DNA from: DYJK01 sp040755055
Lineage (GTDB): Bacteria; Bacteroidota; Ignavibacteria; Ignavibacteriales; Melioribacteraceae
Assembly: GCA_040755055.1 (NCBI GenBank)
Contig: JBFMBS010000018.1
Location: 1-64,000, forward strand
Direction of reading: 5' to 3'
Length of the DNA stretch: 64,000 nucleotides
Made by a program: the position numbers and the translations under genes. The notes beneath the pieces were generated by a model. That model had not been told where the DNA came from. It ran no database searches and saw only the letters and a program-made list of their open reading frames with translations. Shown piece after piece: positions 8,666-17,941 of this stretch. The first letter of the stretch is position 1; each line of letters starts with the position of its first letter.

Positions 8666-9305
8666 TATGCTTCAATGTTTGAAAATTGCGAATGACAAAT
8701 ATCTTACCGTGCTTTATTTTTAGCTTAACAATTGATCCGAGTGCGATATTGCTCGTGCTTTCCTTTTTACCGAATGGCAGCGTAGTATTATTCAATCTAT
8801 ATTTTAATCCTACCGATGTTATCTTAGTCTTATCATCGATTCCATATATAGAGAGTGTTTCGTTTGGAGTTGTATCCAATGAAATTACACCTTTGTAAAC
8901 ATCTAATAATGATTTTTCATGAATAATTCTGATTTTAATTTTATCCGAATATTTAATTGCTATACCAAGGTTGCAAAAAGAATGATCTAACCGGTCACCG
9001 GTTACACCAAGCAGTATAGCTTCATCATATTTATTTTTTAAAGCATATTTCAGTGCTTTCTCAACATCAGTATCATTTTGCCTTTTTAACTTCAATACCA
9101 TGGTACGTTTGCTAAAATACTTGTACACTTCAGGTGATATAGAATCAAGATCACCGATTATGCAATTCGGTATTATACCGATTTTAAATGCAGAATTGGC
9201 TCCGCCATCCGCACATATTATATCACTATAACCTTTCCTTTGCAGAAAGGTTATAGCTGATTTTTTAGCAGCATAACCATTTGCTATAATAATGCACTTT
9301 TTCAT
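8652..9305 (-). CDS. thiN: Thiamin pyrophosphokinase
   Basis: A 217-residue cytoplasmic enzyme that converts imported thiamin and ATP to thiamin pyrophosphate, trapping the vitamin in the cell. The family motifs are clear: ICADGGANSAF (about residues 30-40), PNCIIGDLDSIS (Asp residues binding Mg-ATP), KRQNDTDVEKAL, and ILLGVTGDRLDH. The C-terminal TPK_B1-type thiamin-binding region is shorter and less typical (LDTTPNETLSIYG). The ATG overlaps the TonB receptor stop codon (ATGA), and the gene overlaps the symporter by 14 nt, so the three genes are translationally coupled behind one riboswitch. Confidence 0.92.
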   Translation of the reverse strand: MKKCIIIANGYAAKKSAITFLQRKGYSDIICADGGANSAFKIGIIPNCIIGDLDSISPEVYKYFSKRTMVLKLKRQNDTDVEKALKYALKNKYDEAILLGVTGDRLDHSFCNLGIAIKYSDKIKIRIIHEKSLLDVYKGVISLDTTPNETLSIYGIDDKTKITSVGLKYRLNNTTLPFGKKESTSNIALGSIVKLKIKHGKIFVIRNFQTLKHNGLF

Positions 9306-11788
9306 AGTCCAATAGTCAATCCTAATAATATATTTCTTTCGGCGGCCGGGAAAAATTCTTTCCCTATTCCATAAGAAGCATAAAGATTATCGAATAAATT
9401 ATTTATTTGAACAAATGCTTTTAGACTATTCACAAATTTTCCTACTTCTATACTATAACTTGCAAATAAATTAGCCGCAAAGTAGGGATCAACCGCGTTA
9501 TCTACATAATCAGCAATACCGGGATACATTTGTAAATAATCACCAAGTTTATCACCGTAATTATCTGTGTAAAATTTGCCAACATACTTACCTGAAAGTT
9601 GAACAAAGAGATTATCATCGTGATAATTTATTATTGTATTCAAAGTCATTTCCGGGAAACCGCTGATTGGATTATCGGTTAAATCAAGTGGAATATATTC
9701 TCCCTCTCCGCTTGATTCAGCATAAATAAATGTTTCTCCGCTGCTAATATAATTTTTTGAATAAGAACCGTTAAAAATAATTTCCCAATTCTTATCCGCT
9801 TTATAGTTGAATGAAGCCTCGACGCCATAGTGAATGGTTTTATCCATATTGCCGGTAATAGGCTGCCCAAAACGGTCAAGCTGACCTTGCTTAACTATTT
9901 CATCATTGAATGCCATGTAATACAAATTTAATGAAGCCGAATAACCATCTTGATCAATTGAAACGCCGCTCTCGATATTATGCATTGTTTCGGGTTGCAC
10001 CAGCGGTTTCGAAAAATCATAATCCAAATTGTTGCCTACTTCAAATTGAGGTACCGCTCCTCCGCTCGATTCTGCTGCATCATAATAATTTTTCAAACGC
10101 GGTTCTTTTGTAACACTCGAATAAGATAAATATAAGCTATGCCTGGGATCTATACGATAATTTATGCCTACCCTCGGATTAAAAAACAAATCATCGATGT
10201 TAAAATTATAGTTCAAATATTTTTCATTGTCTATTTTATAATTGTGATAAGCTAACTGGGTCTCAGCGAGAACATTTATTTTTTCATTTATTTGATAACT
10301 TTCATGCACATAGAAATTTAGTATTTCTTTAGCTCCTTCGTAATAATAATACTGGTAATCGTATTGAAAATCAGAAGGGAGATTTTCAGCATAATTGATT
10401 TTGCCCCAGTGATTTGAGTTATGAATTCTAATTTCGCCACCTAAGATTAACTCACCATTCCCATGTTTAATATTTAGCCTGGGAATCCATCCCCACTGGA
10501 TATTTTCAACTTTAGCACGAATGATTGCGTTTGTCGGGTTATTACTCAAGTTGAATCCGTATTCTTTCGTTAAACGGAAATAATTTGTATCAGCCCACGA
10601 GGCATCATAATCAAAAAAGCCATCCCCGATTACTAAAAATAATGCTGAATTAATGGTGGTATTATTGTTCAACCGGAATTCATTTAATAGTTCAAAGTGC
10701 GGCTGGAAAAAGTTTTCGATTTCCTTATCACGTCTTTCCAAAGTGAAAGTATATTCTTTTGTATCCGCTTCCCAATATGAATAATTCTTTTTTCTTAGTT
10801 CCCGGTCATTGACAGCAAATTTTGGCAAGCCCGTATAAGCTAAACCATCTTCAATTGGTCCGCCGAAAAGATTTATCTGAGTGGTTAAGTTTTCATCATA
10901 CCTGATAGCTGATAAATGATATGATTTAAGATTGATCCAACTCATATCGCGGTAACCATCGCTAAGTGTTTGAGAAAATCTTGCATAGAATGAATACTGA
11001 CCACCGAGTAATCCGGTTGCAGCACTTGCTGAATATTTTCGTGTATTATAATCGCCATATTGTACAGAAAATTCTTTGTGAGGCTTATCGGAAAACACCG
11101 ATGTAATTAAATTAATTGAGCCGCCTATCGCTGCAAAACCGGTTATACCGGAGCCGGAACCTCTCTGTACTTGTATTAATTCGGTGCTTCCCAGTAGATC
11201 AGGAAAATCAATCCAATAAACATTATGATCTTCAGGATCATTCTGGGGTACACCGTTTATTGATACTGAAATTCTTCTTTGATCAAATCCTCTAATACTC
11301 AAGTAATTGTATCCTAACCCGTTGCCATTTTCAGAATAAAATGTTGCGGACGGAGTATAACTCAAAAAATCCGGTATATCCTGGTTGGTGTAACTGTTTC
11401 CGATGTCTTGCCTTTCGAGCTTACTAAAACTGATTGGTGTTATTCCGGTTTTTCCAATACTCCCTTTTACAAGAACTGTTTGGCTTGTAATAATTTTACT
11501 TTCTAAATAAAAATAATTTGTTTGGCCGTAGAATAGTTGACTGAAGGGTAATTCGGCTTTTTCAAAACCAATGTAGCTGACAACGATAGTATCTTTATTG
11601 GAAAATTCTCCTTTGAGAATAAAATTACCTTTCTCATCGGCCGCAGTTCCTTGTGATTTCCCTTTAACAAAAATATTGGCAGAAGGTAACGGTTGGTCTG
11701 TTGATTTGTTAAGCACTTTGCCTTTTAATTCAAACTCTTGTGCTAAGCAATAAGATGTGATAACTAAAAAAATAATTAAGTATTTCAT
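9302..11788 (-). CDS. TonB-dependent receptor, probable thiamin uptake
   Basis: An 828-residue outer-membrane receptor. After a signal peptide ending near YCLAQ come a carboxypeptidase-D regulatory-like domain (about residues 18-90, KGKVLNKSTDQPLPSANIFV), a plug domain containing IRGFDQRRISVSINGVPQND and LIQVQRGSGSG, and a 22-strand-type beta-barrel ending in an aliphatic-rich C-terminal strand (NILLGLTIGL). With the TPP riboswitch immediately upstream and thiN directly downstream, the likely substrate is thiamin or a phosphorylated form, moved across the outer membrane using TonB energy. The ATG is preceded by AAGGAG at good spacing. Specificity is contextual. Confidence 0.88.
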   Translation of the reverse strand: MKYLIIFLVITSYCLAQEFELKGKVLNKSTDQPLPSANIFVKGKSQGTAADEKGNFILKGEFSNKDTIVVSYIGFEKAELPFSQLFYGQTNYFYLESKIITSQTVLVKGSIGKTGITPISFSKLERQDIGNSYTNQDIPDFLSYTPSATFYSENGNGLGYNYLSIRGFDQRRISVSINGVPQNDPEDHNVYWIDFPDLLGSTELIQVQRGSGSGITGFAAIGGSINLITSVFSDKPHKEFSVQYGDYNTRKYSASAATGLLGGQYSFYARFSQTLSDGYRDMSWINLKSYHLSAIRYDENLTTQINLFGGPIEDGLAYTGLPKFAVNDRELRKKNYSYWEADTKEYTFTLERRDKEIENFFQPHFELLNEFRLNNNTTINSALFLVIGDGFFDYDASWADTNYFRLTKEYGFNLSNNPTNAIIRAKVENIQWGWIPRLNIKHGNGELILGGEIRIHNSNHWGKINYAENLPSDFQYDYQYYYYEGAKEILNFYVHESYQINEKINVLAETQLAYHNYKIDNEKYLNYNFNIDDLFFNPRVGINYRIDPRHSLYLSYSSVTKEPRLKNYYDAAESSGGAVPQFEVGNNLDYDFSKPLVQPETMHNIESGVSIDQDGYSASLNLYYMAFNDEIVKQGQLDRFGQPITGNMDKTIHYGVEASFNYKADKNWEIIFNGSYSKNYISSGETFIYAESSGEGEYIPLDLTDNPISGFPEMTLNTIINYHDDNLFVQLSGKYVGKFYTDNYGDKLGDYLQMYPGIADYVDNAVDPYFAANLFASYSIEVGKFVNSLKAFVQINNLFDNLYASYGIGKEFFPAAERNILLGLTIGL

Positions 11789-11810
11789 TTCTATTTCTCC
11801 TTGTTTTTAG

Positions 11811-11840
11811 AGAAATAAAAAAGCCGTCGGGAAAACGGCT
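11811..11840 (-). terminator. Riboswitch expression-platform terminator
   Basis: On the minus strand AGCCGT, a TTTCCCG loop and ACGGCT are followed by a run of five T (then ATTTCT), 23 nt before the TonB receptor ATG. The 5' part of this hairpin also belongs to the alternative antiterminator (11830-11838 pairing with 11861-11869), so it can act as a TPP-controlled attenuator. Confidence 0.8.
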
Positions 11841-11860
11841 CTACTTAATTATTCTTCCCA

Positions 11861-11945
11861 CCGTTTTCCTACGCTGGCATTACCCAGATCAGGTTCAAGG
11901 GTGTAATCTCAGCCTACGCTATATGCGATGGCACCCCTAACGACT
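11861..11945 (-). promoter_or_regulatory. TPP riboswitch (THI element)
   Basis: Read on the minus strand this has the conserved TPP aptamer blocks in order: AGGGGTGCC, then GGCTGAGA (about 11914-11907), ACCC, and CCTGATCTGGGTAATGCC (11893-11876) followed by AGCGTAGG. P1 can form between CGTT (11942-11939) and AACG (11865-11862). The 9-nt stretch GGAAAACGG (11869-11861) overlaps that P1 strand and is perfectly complementary to CCGTTTTCC (11838-11830) in the terminator arm. TPP binding should therefore release the terminator and switch off the receptor–thiN–symporter operon. The aptamer begins only about 25 nt after the stop of the upstream transglycosylase gene. Confidence 0.95.
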
Positions 11946-11969
11946 TTTTATTTCAATTATTAAAAGAAC

Positions 11970-14735
11970 TTATTTATTGATTTTTAATTTCTGTCCAATT
12001 TTAACACGATCGTTTTTCAAATTGTTCCAGACCATAAGATCGGCTATAAGAACATTATATAATTTTGCAATAGACCAGAGTGACTCACCTTCTTTTACGC
12101 TATGCAATTTATTAAAATTTTTTGAATCGGAAGCATCATTTTTTGATGAATTGGATTTATTCAGCACTAACTCTTGACCGACATTAATCTTATTAGAAGA
12201 TAGATTATTCCATAATTTAATATCTTTTACCGAGGTATTATATTTTTCAGCAATACCTCCTAATGTTTCACCCCTTACAACAACATGAATATTATTATTA
12301 GCCGAAGTTTTTGGTGTTGCCGCATTCTCTGATTTACGGTTGTTAGAAGCGTTTGATGGTGAAAGGTCTGAATAAATATTCAGTGTTTTACCGGCAATTA
12401 ATTTATTACTTGATAAATTATTCCATTCTTTGATATCATTGATAGAAACACGAAACGTCTCGGCAATTTCGCCAATAGTATCGCCGCTTTTAATTGTGTA
12501 CTTCAACAAATTAGATCCTTTTTTGCTCGTGTTATCGCCAAGAGAAGTAACATCATTTTTCCCCCTGACACTTAACATCTGACCAGCCATAATTCTATTT
12601 GAAGCCAAACTGTTCCACTGTCTAATTTGTGCAGTCGTTACACCAAACTTTTCCGCAATCTCACCAATGGTATCTCCCCTCTTCACCTTGTACTTTGTAA
12701 CTCTCGATGATGTATTGGCGGCTGTATAATTTCTTGCCAAGTTTTTAGTATCACCGGAATAGATAACTAATTTCCTTCCTTTGTAAATTTTGTTACTCTT
12801 TAGATTATTCCATTCTTTGATTTGCGAAACTGATACGCCATATCTGTTTGCAATGCTCGATAGCGACTCACCATTCCTAATTCTGTGTTCAATCCACGTC
12901 TCTCCTGAGTTGACAAAAAGAATTTCATTCTTTTCCCTCTCGTTCATTTGGTCGATCTTAGAGTAGTAATCAACTTTTTCATCAGGTACATAGATGTTTA
13001 ATTCTTGCCCAACTCTTACTCGCGAAGTATATGGCAAATTATTCCAGTTTCTGATATCGGAAATACGTACATCAAAAAGATCGGCAATGTCTGATAGATT
13101 GTCTTTACTCTTGACAATATATTTGGTTGCGATTTTACCTTCCGGAACAACAAACTCTACTGAGTCTGTAAGCATTTCCTGATATAATTTGTCGTAGTTA
13201 ACATCGGAGTTATTTGTTAATTCAAGTTTATAAGAAGGATTTTGATCGAGCGCAGATAAATCTCCCTCGATAGCCGGTAATATATCAGTGTTAATAGCTA
13301 AGTCCTCAATGTTAACCGTTGAAGTTGGTATTTTTAACTCTCTACCTACCTGGAGTCTCTTACGTGTAGAAATATTATTTGCTAATGCCAATTTGGTTAT
13401 ACTAACATCATACTTGGCGGCTATTTGCGAGATTGTTTCGCCGGGTTGTACTGTATGCATCACATAAAGCAACTTTGCATCATCAGGAAGATTATTGATG
13501 TTTTCAACAAAAGCATCGTATCTCTTAGTAGGTACCTTTAACGGATATCCATCGTTGTAATTCATCGGTGTTGAATTTTGTGTTAGTTCAGGGTTCATAT
13601 CTCTCAGTAATTCAGTACTAATACCGGCACACTTCGCCAGCACATTAATATCAATAGCTTCGTTAACATTATAAGTAGTAAACTCATGCGGTTTTTCATA
13701 TTGAATATTAGTAAAACCAAATTTTTCCGGTTGGCTGGCAATCAAAGTTACAGCAATATATTGAGGGACATAGTTTCGTGTTTCTCTCGGTAGGTAACGT
13801 CTCAATTCCCAAAAGTCACTCGAACCGGAACGTCTCATTGCCTTTCTTACCTTACCTTCACCGCTATTATACGAGGCAAGCGCTAAGTACCAGTCACCAA
13901 GAGAATAATATAAATCACGTAGATGTCTTGCGGCTGCACGGGTTGCTTTTTCCGGATCCCTTCTTTCATCAATATAAAAGCTGATGCCGAGATCATATAA
14001 ACGTGCTGTTCCTTTTACAAATTGCCACATGCCTACCGCTTTGGCCCAAGAATGTGCCGTGGGATTCAAACCGCTTTCGGGCATGCTTAGAAATATTAGC
14101 TGCTGCGGCACTTTTTCCTCTGCAAATATCTTTGCCATCATCGGGAAGTATTTACCCGAACGCGATAGCCACAGTTCAATGTACTTTCTTCCTTTGCCGG
14201 TAAAATATTCTATATACTTTTCTACGTAATTATTTATTTCTAACGGGAAATCGCCGACTACTACAGTAACACTGTTTTCATCTTTAACGTAAACAGAATC
14301 TTCAGTTATATCAATTTCATCTGGAATGCTTTTATTCATCCATTCTTCAAGGGCATTAATAGAAACACTCTCGGGTAATTCATCAATCTCTTTAACATAA
14401 TTTTGATAATCATCTACTATAGCATTTTCCAATTCTATGAAAGATTCGTTTTCTTCAATATCAGGATAATAACTTAATTTATTAATTGTGGCTAACGCCG
14501 ATTCATAAAAATTCAGAGCATCAACTTTAAACCCCAGCTTCTGTTTATAAAGCGCATTAACATAGTCACGTCTTGCTGTTTCCAGCATTTCGTTGGCTAC
14601 TGAATTCATTGTCACTTTTAATGTATCTGGTGGGTTCTTTAGTGTTGTCTCTTTTGTAGTATTTACAGATGAACAAGCTGCAAATGATATAAATAATGCA
14701 ACTATTGGTAAGAATAAAATTTTTTTCACACACAC
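11970..14735 (-). CDS. mltD: Lytic transglycosylase lipoprotein with seven LysM repeats
   Basis: A 921-residue MltD-type murein lytic transglycosylase. A lipoprotein signal ends at the lipobox FAAC (Cys21). The SLT catalytic domain spans about residues 205-330, with catalytic Glu220 in SMPESGLNP and the GMWQFVKGTA and ALASYNSGEGKV motifs. Seven LysM peptidoglycan-binding repeats follow, each with a (V/I)xxG(E/D)(T/S) start and a WNxL centre: one near 425-470 and six between about 540 and the C-terminus. It cleaves glycan strands to 1,6-anhydromuropeptides during wall remodelling. Seven LysM copies is more than the one to three usual for MltD; the gene symbol is by family resemblance. Confidence 0.92.
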   Translation of the reverse strand: MCVKKILFLPIVALFISFAACSSVNTTKETTLKNPPDTLKVTMNSVANEMLETARRDYVNALYKQKLGFKVDALNFYESALATINKLSYYPDIEENESFIELENAIVDDYQNYVKEIDELPESVSINALEEWMNKSIPDEIDITEDSVYVKDENSVTVVVGDFPLEINNYVEKYIEYFTGKGRKYIELWLSRSGKYFPMMAKIFAEEKVPQQLIFLSMPESGLNPTAHSWAKAVGMWQFVKGTARLYDLGISFYIDERRDPEKATRAAARHLRDLYYSLGDWYLALASYNSGEGKVRKAMRRSGSSDFWELRRYLPRETRNYVPQYIAVTLIASQPEKFGFTNIQYEKPHEFTTYNVNEAIDINVLAKCAGISTELLRDMNPELTQNSTPMNYNDGYPLKVPTKRYDAFVENINNLPDDAKLLYVMHTVQPGETISQIAAKYDVSITKLALANNISTRKRLQVGRELKIPTSTVNIEDLAINTDILPAIEGDLSALDQNPSYKLELTNNSDVNYDKLYQEMLTDSVEFVVPEGKIATKYIVKSKDNLSDIADLFDVRISDIRNWNNLPYTSRVRVGQELNIYVPDEKVDYYSKIDQMNEREKNEILFVNSGETWIEHRIRNGESLSSIANRYGVSVSQIKEWNNLKSNKIYKGRKLVIYSGDTKNLARNYTAANTSSRVTKYKVKRGDTIGEIAEKFGVTTAQIRQWNSLASNRIMAGQMLSVRGKNDVTSLGDNTSKKGSNLLKYTIKSGDTIGEIAETFRVSINDIKEWNNLSSNKLIAGKTLNIYSDLSPSNASNNRKSENAATPKTSANNNIHVVVRGETLGGIAEKYNTSVKDIKLWNNLSSNKINVGQELVLNKSNSSKNDASDSKNFNKLHSVKEGESLWSIAKLYNVLIADLMVWNNLKNDRVKIGQKLKINK

Positions 14736-14759
14736 TCCAAAGGTTATAAACTCGGTTGC

Positions 14760-14788
14760 AATTTAATTTCTTATCAAAATTTTGTCAA
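14760..14788 (-). promoter_or_regulatory. Possible promoter for the transglycosylase gene
   Basis: On the minus strand TTGACA (14788-14783), a 17-nt spacer and TAAATT (14765-14760) resemble a -35/-10 pair 25 nt before the ATG. No other candidate stands out in the 126-bp spacer after the carboxylase gene. Confidence 0.3.
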
Positions 14789-14861
14789 GTTAAATATTAC
14801 ATAACGATAGCATACGTGTTGTCAAACAATAAGTTAGCTAGTGTAAAAATCCGTCCTATAG

Positions 14862-16406
14862 TTAAAGTGGGATATTGGAATGTTTTTTCTTTGGATTCGA
14901 ATCGACTTTAGTTTTAAGTAATTGAAAAGCAGCAATCAATCTTTGTCTGGTTTCACTTGGAATTATTACCTCGTCTATGTAACCTCTCTCTGCCGCTATA
15001 TAAGGATTCGCAAATTTCTCTATGTATTCCGAAAGAAGCTGCTCAAGTTTTTCAGCTGGCTTTTTAGAACTTGATATTTCTTTCTTGAAGATAATTTCTA
15101 CGGCTCCTTTCGGACCCATCACTGCTATCTCGGAACTTGGCCATGCAAAATTAAAATCGCCGCGAATGTGTTTTGAATTCATAACATCATAAGCACCGCC
15201 ATATGCTTTACGTGTTATTACAGTTACTTTGGGTACTGTCGCTTCACAAAATGCAAACAGTAATTTCGAGCCATGTTTTATAATTCCATTCCATTCTTGT
15301 TCTGTTCCGGGTAAAAAACCGGGAACGTCTTCAAGAACCAATAAAGGGATATTAAACGAATCACAAAACCTTATGAAGCGAGCACCTTTGACCGAAGCAT
15401 TAATATCAAGTACACCGGCAAGTATTGAAGGTTGGTTAGCGATTATGCCAACAGACACACCTCCTATTCTTGCAAAACCGACAATTATATTTTGTGCATA
15501 ATCTTTGTGTACCTCAAGGAATTCACTACGATCAACAATTAAACTAATAATCTCTTTCATATCATAAGGTTTGTTAGGATTATCAGGAATTATTTCATCA
15601 AGCTTTGGCTGGAGATAATTTTCCTTAAAATCGAACTCTAATTCTGGCGTTCTATCTTTCCAATTTAACGGAAGAAATGTTAATAGCTGCCGGATTTTTT
15701 CCAGTACTTCTACTTCACTATCAAATGAGAAGTGTGCAACACCGCTCTTAGTTGAATGAGTGTCTGCACCGCCCAGTTCTTCAAAGCTGACTTCCTCATG
15801 TGTAACAGTCTTAACTACATTTGGACCGGTAACAAACATGTAGCTTGTATTCTTAACCATAAAAACAAAATCAGTAATCGCTGGTGAATAAACCGCACCT
15901 CCGGCACATGGACCAAGAATAGCAGAAATCTGAGGTATCACACCTGACGCAAGTGTGTTTCGCAAAAATATTTCCGCATATCCGCCAAGACTAACAACTC
16001 CCTCTTGAATCCGTGCACCGCCTGAATCATTCAACCCAATTACCGGTATGCCAAGTTTTAATGCCATATCCATTATCTTGCAAATTTTTTCTGCATGGGA
16101 TTCTGATAGTGATCCTCCGAACACTGTAAAGTCCTGGCTGAATAATGCAACGTCTCTGCCGTTAATTTTAGCAAAACCGGTTACAACGCCATCACCGGCA
16201 ATTCTTTGTTTATCCAGCCCAAAATCAGTCGATCTATGTTTTACAAATTCATCTATCTCTCTAAATGATCCTTCATCAGTTAATAATTCAATCCTTTCGC
16301 GAGCAGTTAATTTCCCTTTTTCATGCTGTGCTGTAATTTTATCACTACCGCCTCCGAGTTTGGCTTCTTCTCTTAATCTTTTTAGTTCTTCTATTTTCTT
16401 ATGCAT
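14862..16406 (-). CDS. pccB: Propionyl-CoA carboxylase beta subunit
   Basis: A 514-residue carboxyltransferase subunit of a biotin-dependent acyl-CoA carboxylase, which transfers CO2 from carboxybiotin to propionyl-CoA (or a similar acyl-CoA) to give methylmalonyl-CoA. Both crotonase-like halves are intact: the N-terminal GLNDSGGARIQEGV and ILGPCAGGAVYSPA, and the C-terminal LVLEDVPGFLPGTEQE and TRKAYGGAYDVMNSK oxyanion-hole regions. The length is normal. No biotin carboxylase or biotin-carrier gene lies alongside, so the partners must be encoded elsewhere. It is the last gene of the aroC–hydrolase–ABC series, 11 nt after the ABC ATPase. Methylmalonyl-CoA decarboxylase alpha is the main alternative. 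Confidence 0.9.
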   Translation of the reverse strand: MHKKIEELKRLREEAKLGGGSDKITAQHEKGKLTARERIELLTDEGSFREIDEFVKHRSTDFGLDKQRIAGDGVVTGFAKINGRDVALFSQDFTVFGGSLSESHAEKICKIMDMALKLGIPVIGLNDSGGARIQEGVVSLGGYAEIFLRNTLASGVIPQISAILGPCAGGAVYSPAITDFVFMVKNTSYMFVTGPNVVKTVTHEEVSFEELGGADTHSTKSGVAHFSFDSEVEVLEKIRQLLTFLPLNWKDRTPELEFDFKENYLQPKLDEIIPDNPNKPYDMKEIISLIVDRSEFLEVHKDYAQNIIVGFARIGGVSVGIIANQPSILAGVLDINASVKGARFIRFCDSFNIPLLVLEDVPGFLPGTEQEWNGIIKHGSKLLFAFCEATVPKVTVITRKAYGGAYDVMNSKHIRGDFNFAWPSSEIAVMGPKGAVEIIFKKEISSSKKPAEKLEQLLSEYIEKFANPYIAAERGYIDEVIIPSETRQRLIAAFQLLKTKVDSNPKKKHSNIPL

Positions 16407-16417
16407 GATGTTAAATA

Positions 16418-17158
16418 TTATATTGAAAAATTCATTAGACTATACAAAGAATTTTTCTTGATCACATTTTCAATTTTTGTCCGCATTGAAACAAACTCTT
16501 CCTCCTTGATAAAGCCAATATTTCTTTCTTTCGGAAAATTGACATCAAAAGAGTCAACTATTTTCCCATGGTCTTTTCCCGTGAGGTAAATTTTATTAGA
16601 GAGATATAACACCTCAGTAATATTTGTGGTTGCCAACAAGAATGTTATGCCTTTTGTACGATTAGCTTGCAAGATAAGATCATAAATCTCATGCTTTGTT
16701 TGTTCATCGAGTTTGTAAAACGGCTCATCCAAACAAATTAATTTGGGTTTGCGGATAATTGATCTGGCTAATGATATTCTAAAACGGAAACCATAACTAT
16801 TATTGTTCGGGAAGTGACTTTCGTATCCTTCCAGTCCTACTAATCTAATAACATCGTTGAATTCAGATTCTTGAATATTAGGCAGCCCGAAAAGAATATT
16901 CTCTCTAACATTCAACCAGGGAAACGACGAGGGCTCGCTTGGTATGAAACTTATATTCTTCCCGTTACTAATTTCGCCGGAAGTTTGATTTTCCAAACCT
17001 GAAATTATTTTTAACAAAGTAGTTTTGCCCGAACTTTGCGGTGCAATAATCCCGGTAATAGAATACTCTATGATTTGTAGATTTAGTCCATCAAACAAGA
17101 TGGCGCTTATTCCAGACTCTTTAGCGAATACTTTCTTAATATTTTTTACTTCAATCAT
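16418..17158 (-). CDS. ABC transporter ATPase, NitT/TauT-like, degenerate motifs
   Basis: A 246-residue ATP-binding protein from the ATG that overlaps the permease stop (ATGA); a TTG two codons earlier is possible. It resembles the nitrate/taurine/thiamin-precursor ABC family, but key motifs are altered. Walker A reads APQSSGKTT instead of GxxGxGKS/T with a leading Gly. The LSGGQ signature is replaced by YGFRFRI. Walker B LICLDEPF is intact. The switch histidine of the usual THDxxEA is missing (ATTNITEV). These changes predict weak or absent ATP hydrolysis, or a partner that supplies function. It probably works with the overlapping permease gene. Confidence 0.78.
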   Translation of the reverse strand: MIEVKNIKKVFAKESGISAILFDGLNLQIIEYSITGIIAPQSSGKTTLLKIISGLENQTSGEISNGKNISFIPSEPSSFPWLNVRENILFGLPNIQESEFNDVIRLVGLEGYESHFPNNNSYGFRFRISLARSIIRKPKLICLDEPFYKLDEQTKHEIYDLILQANRTKGITFLLATTNITEVLYLSNKIYLTGKDHGKIVDSFDVNFPKERNIGFIKEEEFVSMRTKIENVIKKNSLYSLMNFSI

Positions 17159-17889
17159 TCCCAAGCAAATATTTTTTCGTTAATGAATTTTAGAATTATA
17201 TCGCCGAGTAAAATTAAGATGCTGATAATTAATGCAAATGAAAACAGCGCCGCAAAATCCCGATATGACAAGGCATAAAAGTAAACGCTGCCGATACCGT
17301 TTGCTCTCCCTATAAATTCATAAATCATTATTAGCACCCACAAGTAATAATGGATGCGCTGAAGCTTAGCAAAAATAGATGGCTGGATGCTTTTATAGGC
17401 AACTTTGGAATAAAGTTTTATTCCGTTTAAGCCCATGTTCCTTGCAACATCAAGATAACTATGATTTATCATTTTTGATTGGTTAATTACTTCGAATGAT
17501 AACAATAGAGTTGAAACTATGATGCTAAAAAGGAGTTCGGCAAAGAGTGATTCTCCAAACCAAAAAACAAAAATGATTGCGAAGAAGAATGCCGGGAAAT
17601 AACGGAATATTTTTAACGACTCTAAAAGTGCCGGCAATTCAAGTTCAAGTTTAATCAAATAAGGAGAAACAAAGTGGATGATAATAAATGAAAATAAAAT
17701 TGATAGATATATTACGGTTGTTGTCCATGCCAGCGATTCGAAAAAATTGTAATCGCTCCAAACGACAATTATAGACTCAGCAAGCAAACTTGGTTTTGGC
17801 AGTAATTTATTTATCGGCAGAATAAATTCAAATAGAACGATATAAATAAAAATTAGAACTAGTATTAATCGAATTTTATCCTTAGTCAA
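17155..17889 (-). CDS. ABC transporter permease, NitT/TauT-like
   Basis: A 244-residue inner-membrane protein with about six transmembrane helices and a recognisable but weak EAA coupling loop (SYLDVARNMGLNGIKLYSKV, about residues 142-161), as in BPD_transp_1 permeases of the nitrate/sulfonate/thiamin-precursor group. The start is TTG without a clear Shine-Dalgarno sequence, so the N-terminus is uncertain. It overlaps the ATPase gene by 4 nt, forming a two-gene unit. No periplasmic binding protein is encoded nearby, although importers of this family need one, so the substrate is unknown. Confidence 0.75.
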   Translation of the reverse strand: MTKDKIRLILVLIFIYIVLFEFILPINKLLPKPSLLAESIIVVWSDYNFFESLAWTTTVIYLSILFSFIIIHFVSPYLIKLELELPALLESLKIFRYFPAFFFAIIFVFWFGESLFAELLFSIIVSTLLLSFEVINQSKMINHSYLDVARNMGLNGIKLYSKVAYKSIQPSIFAKLQRIHYYLWVLIMIYEFIGRANGIGSVYFYALSYRDFAALFSFALIISILILLGDIILKFINEKIFAWE

Positions 17890-17941
17890 TTTATTACCGG
17901 CTATTTATTTATTGTTAAAATATTGAGATGATTTCGTTAAA

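Noticed and set aside
16418..17889. ThiXYZ-type thiamin precursor importer linked to the TPP operon
   Set aside because: No TPP riboswitch or binding protein accompanies the ABC pair, so only the general family is supported.
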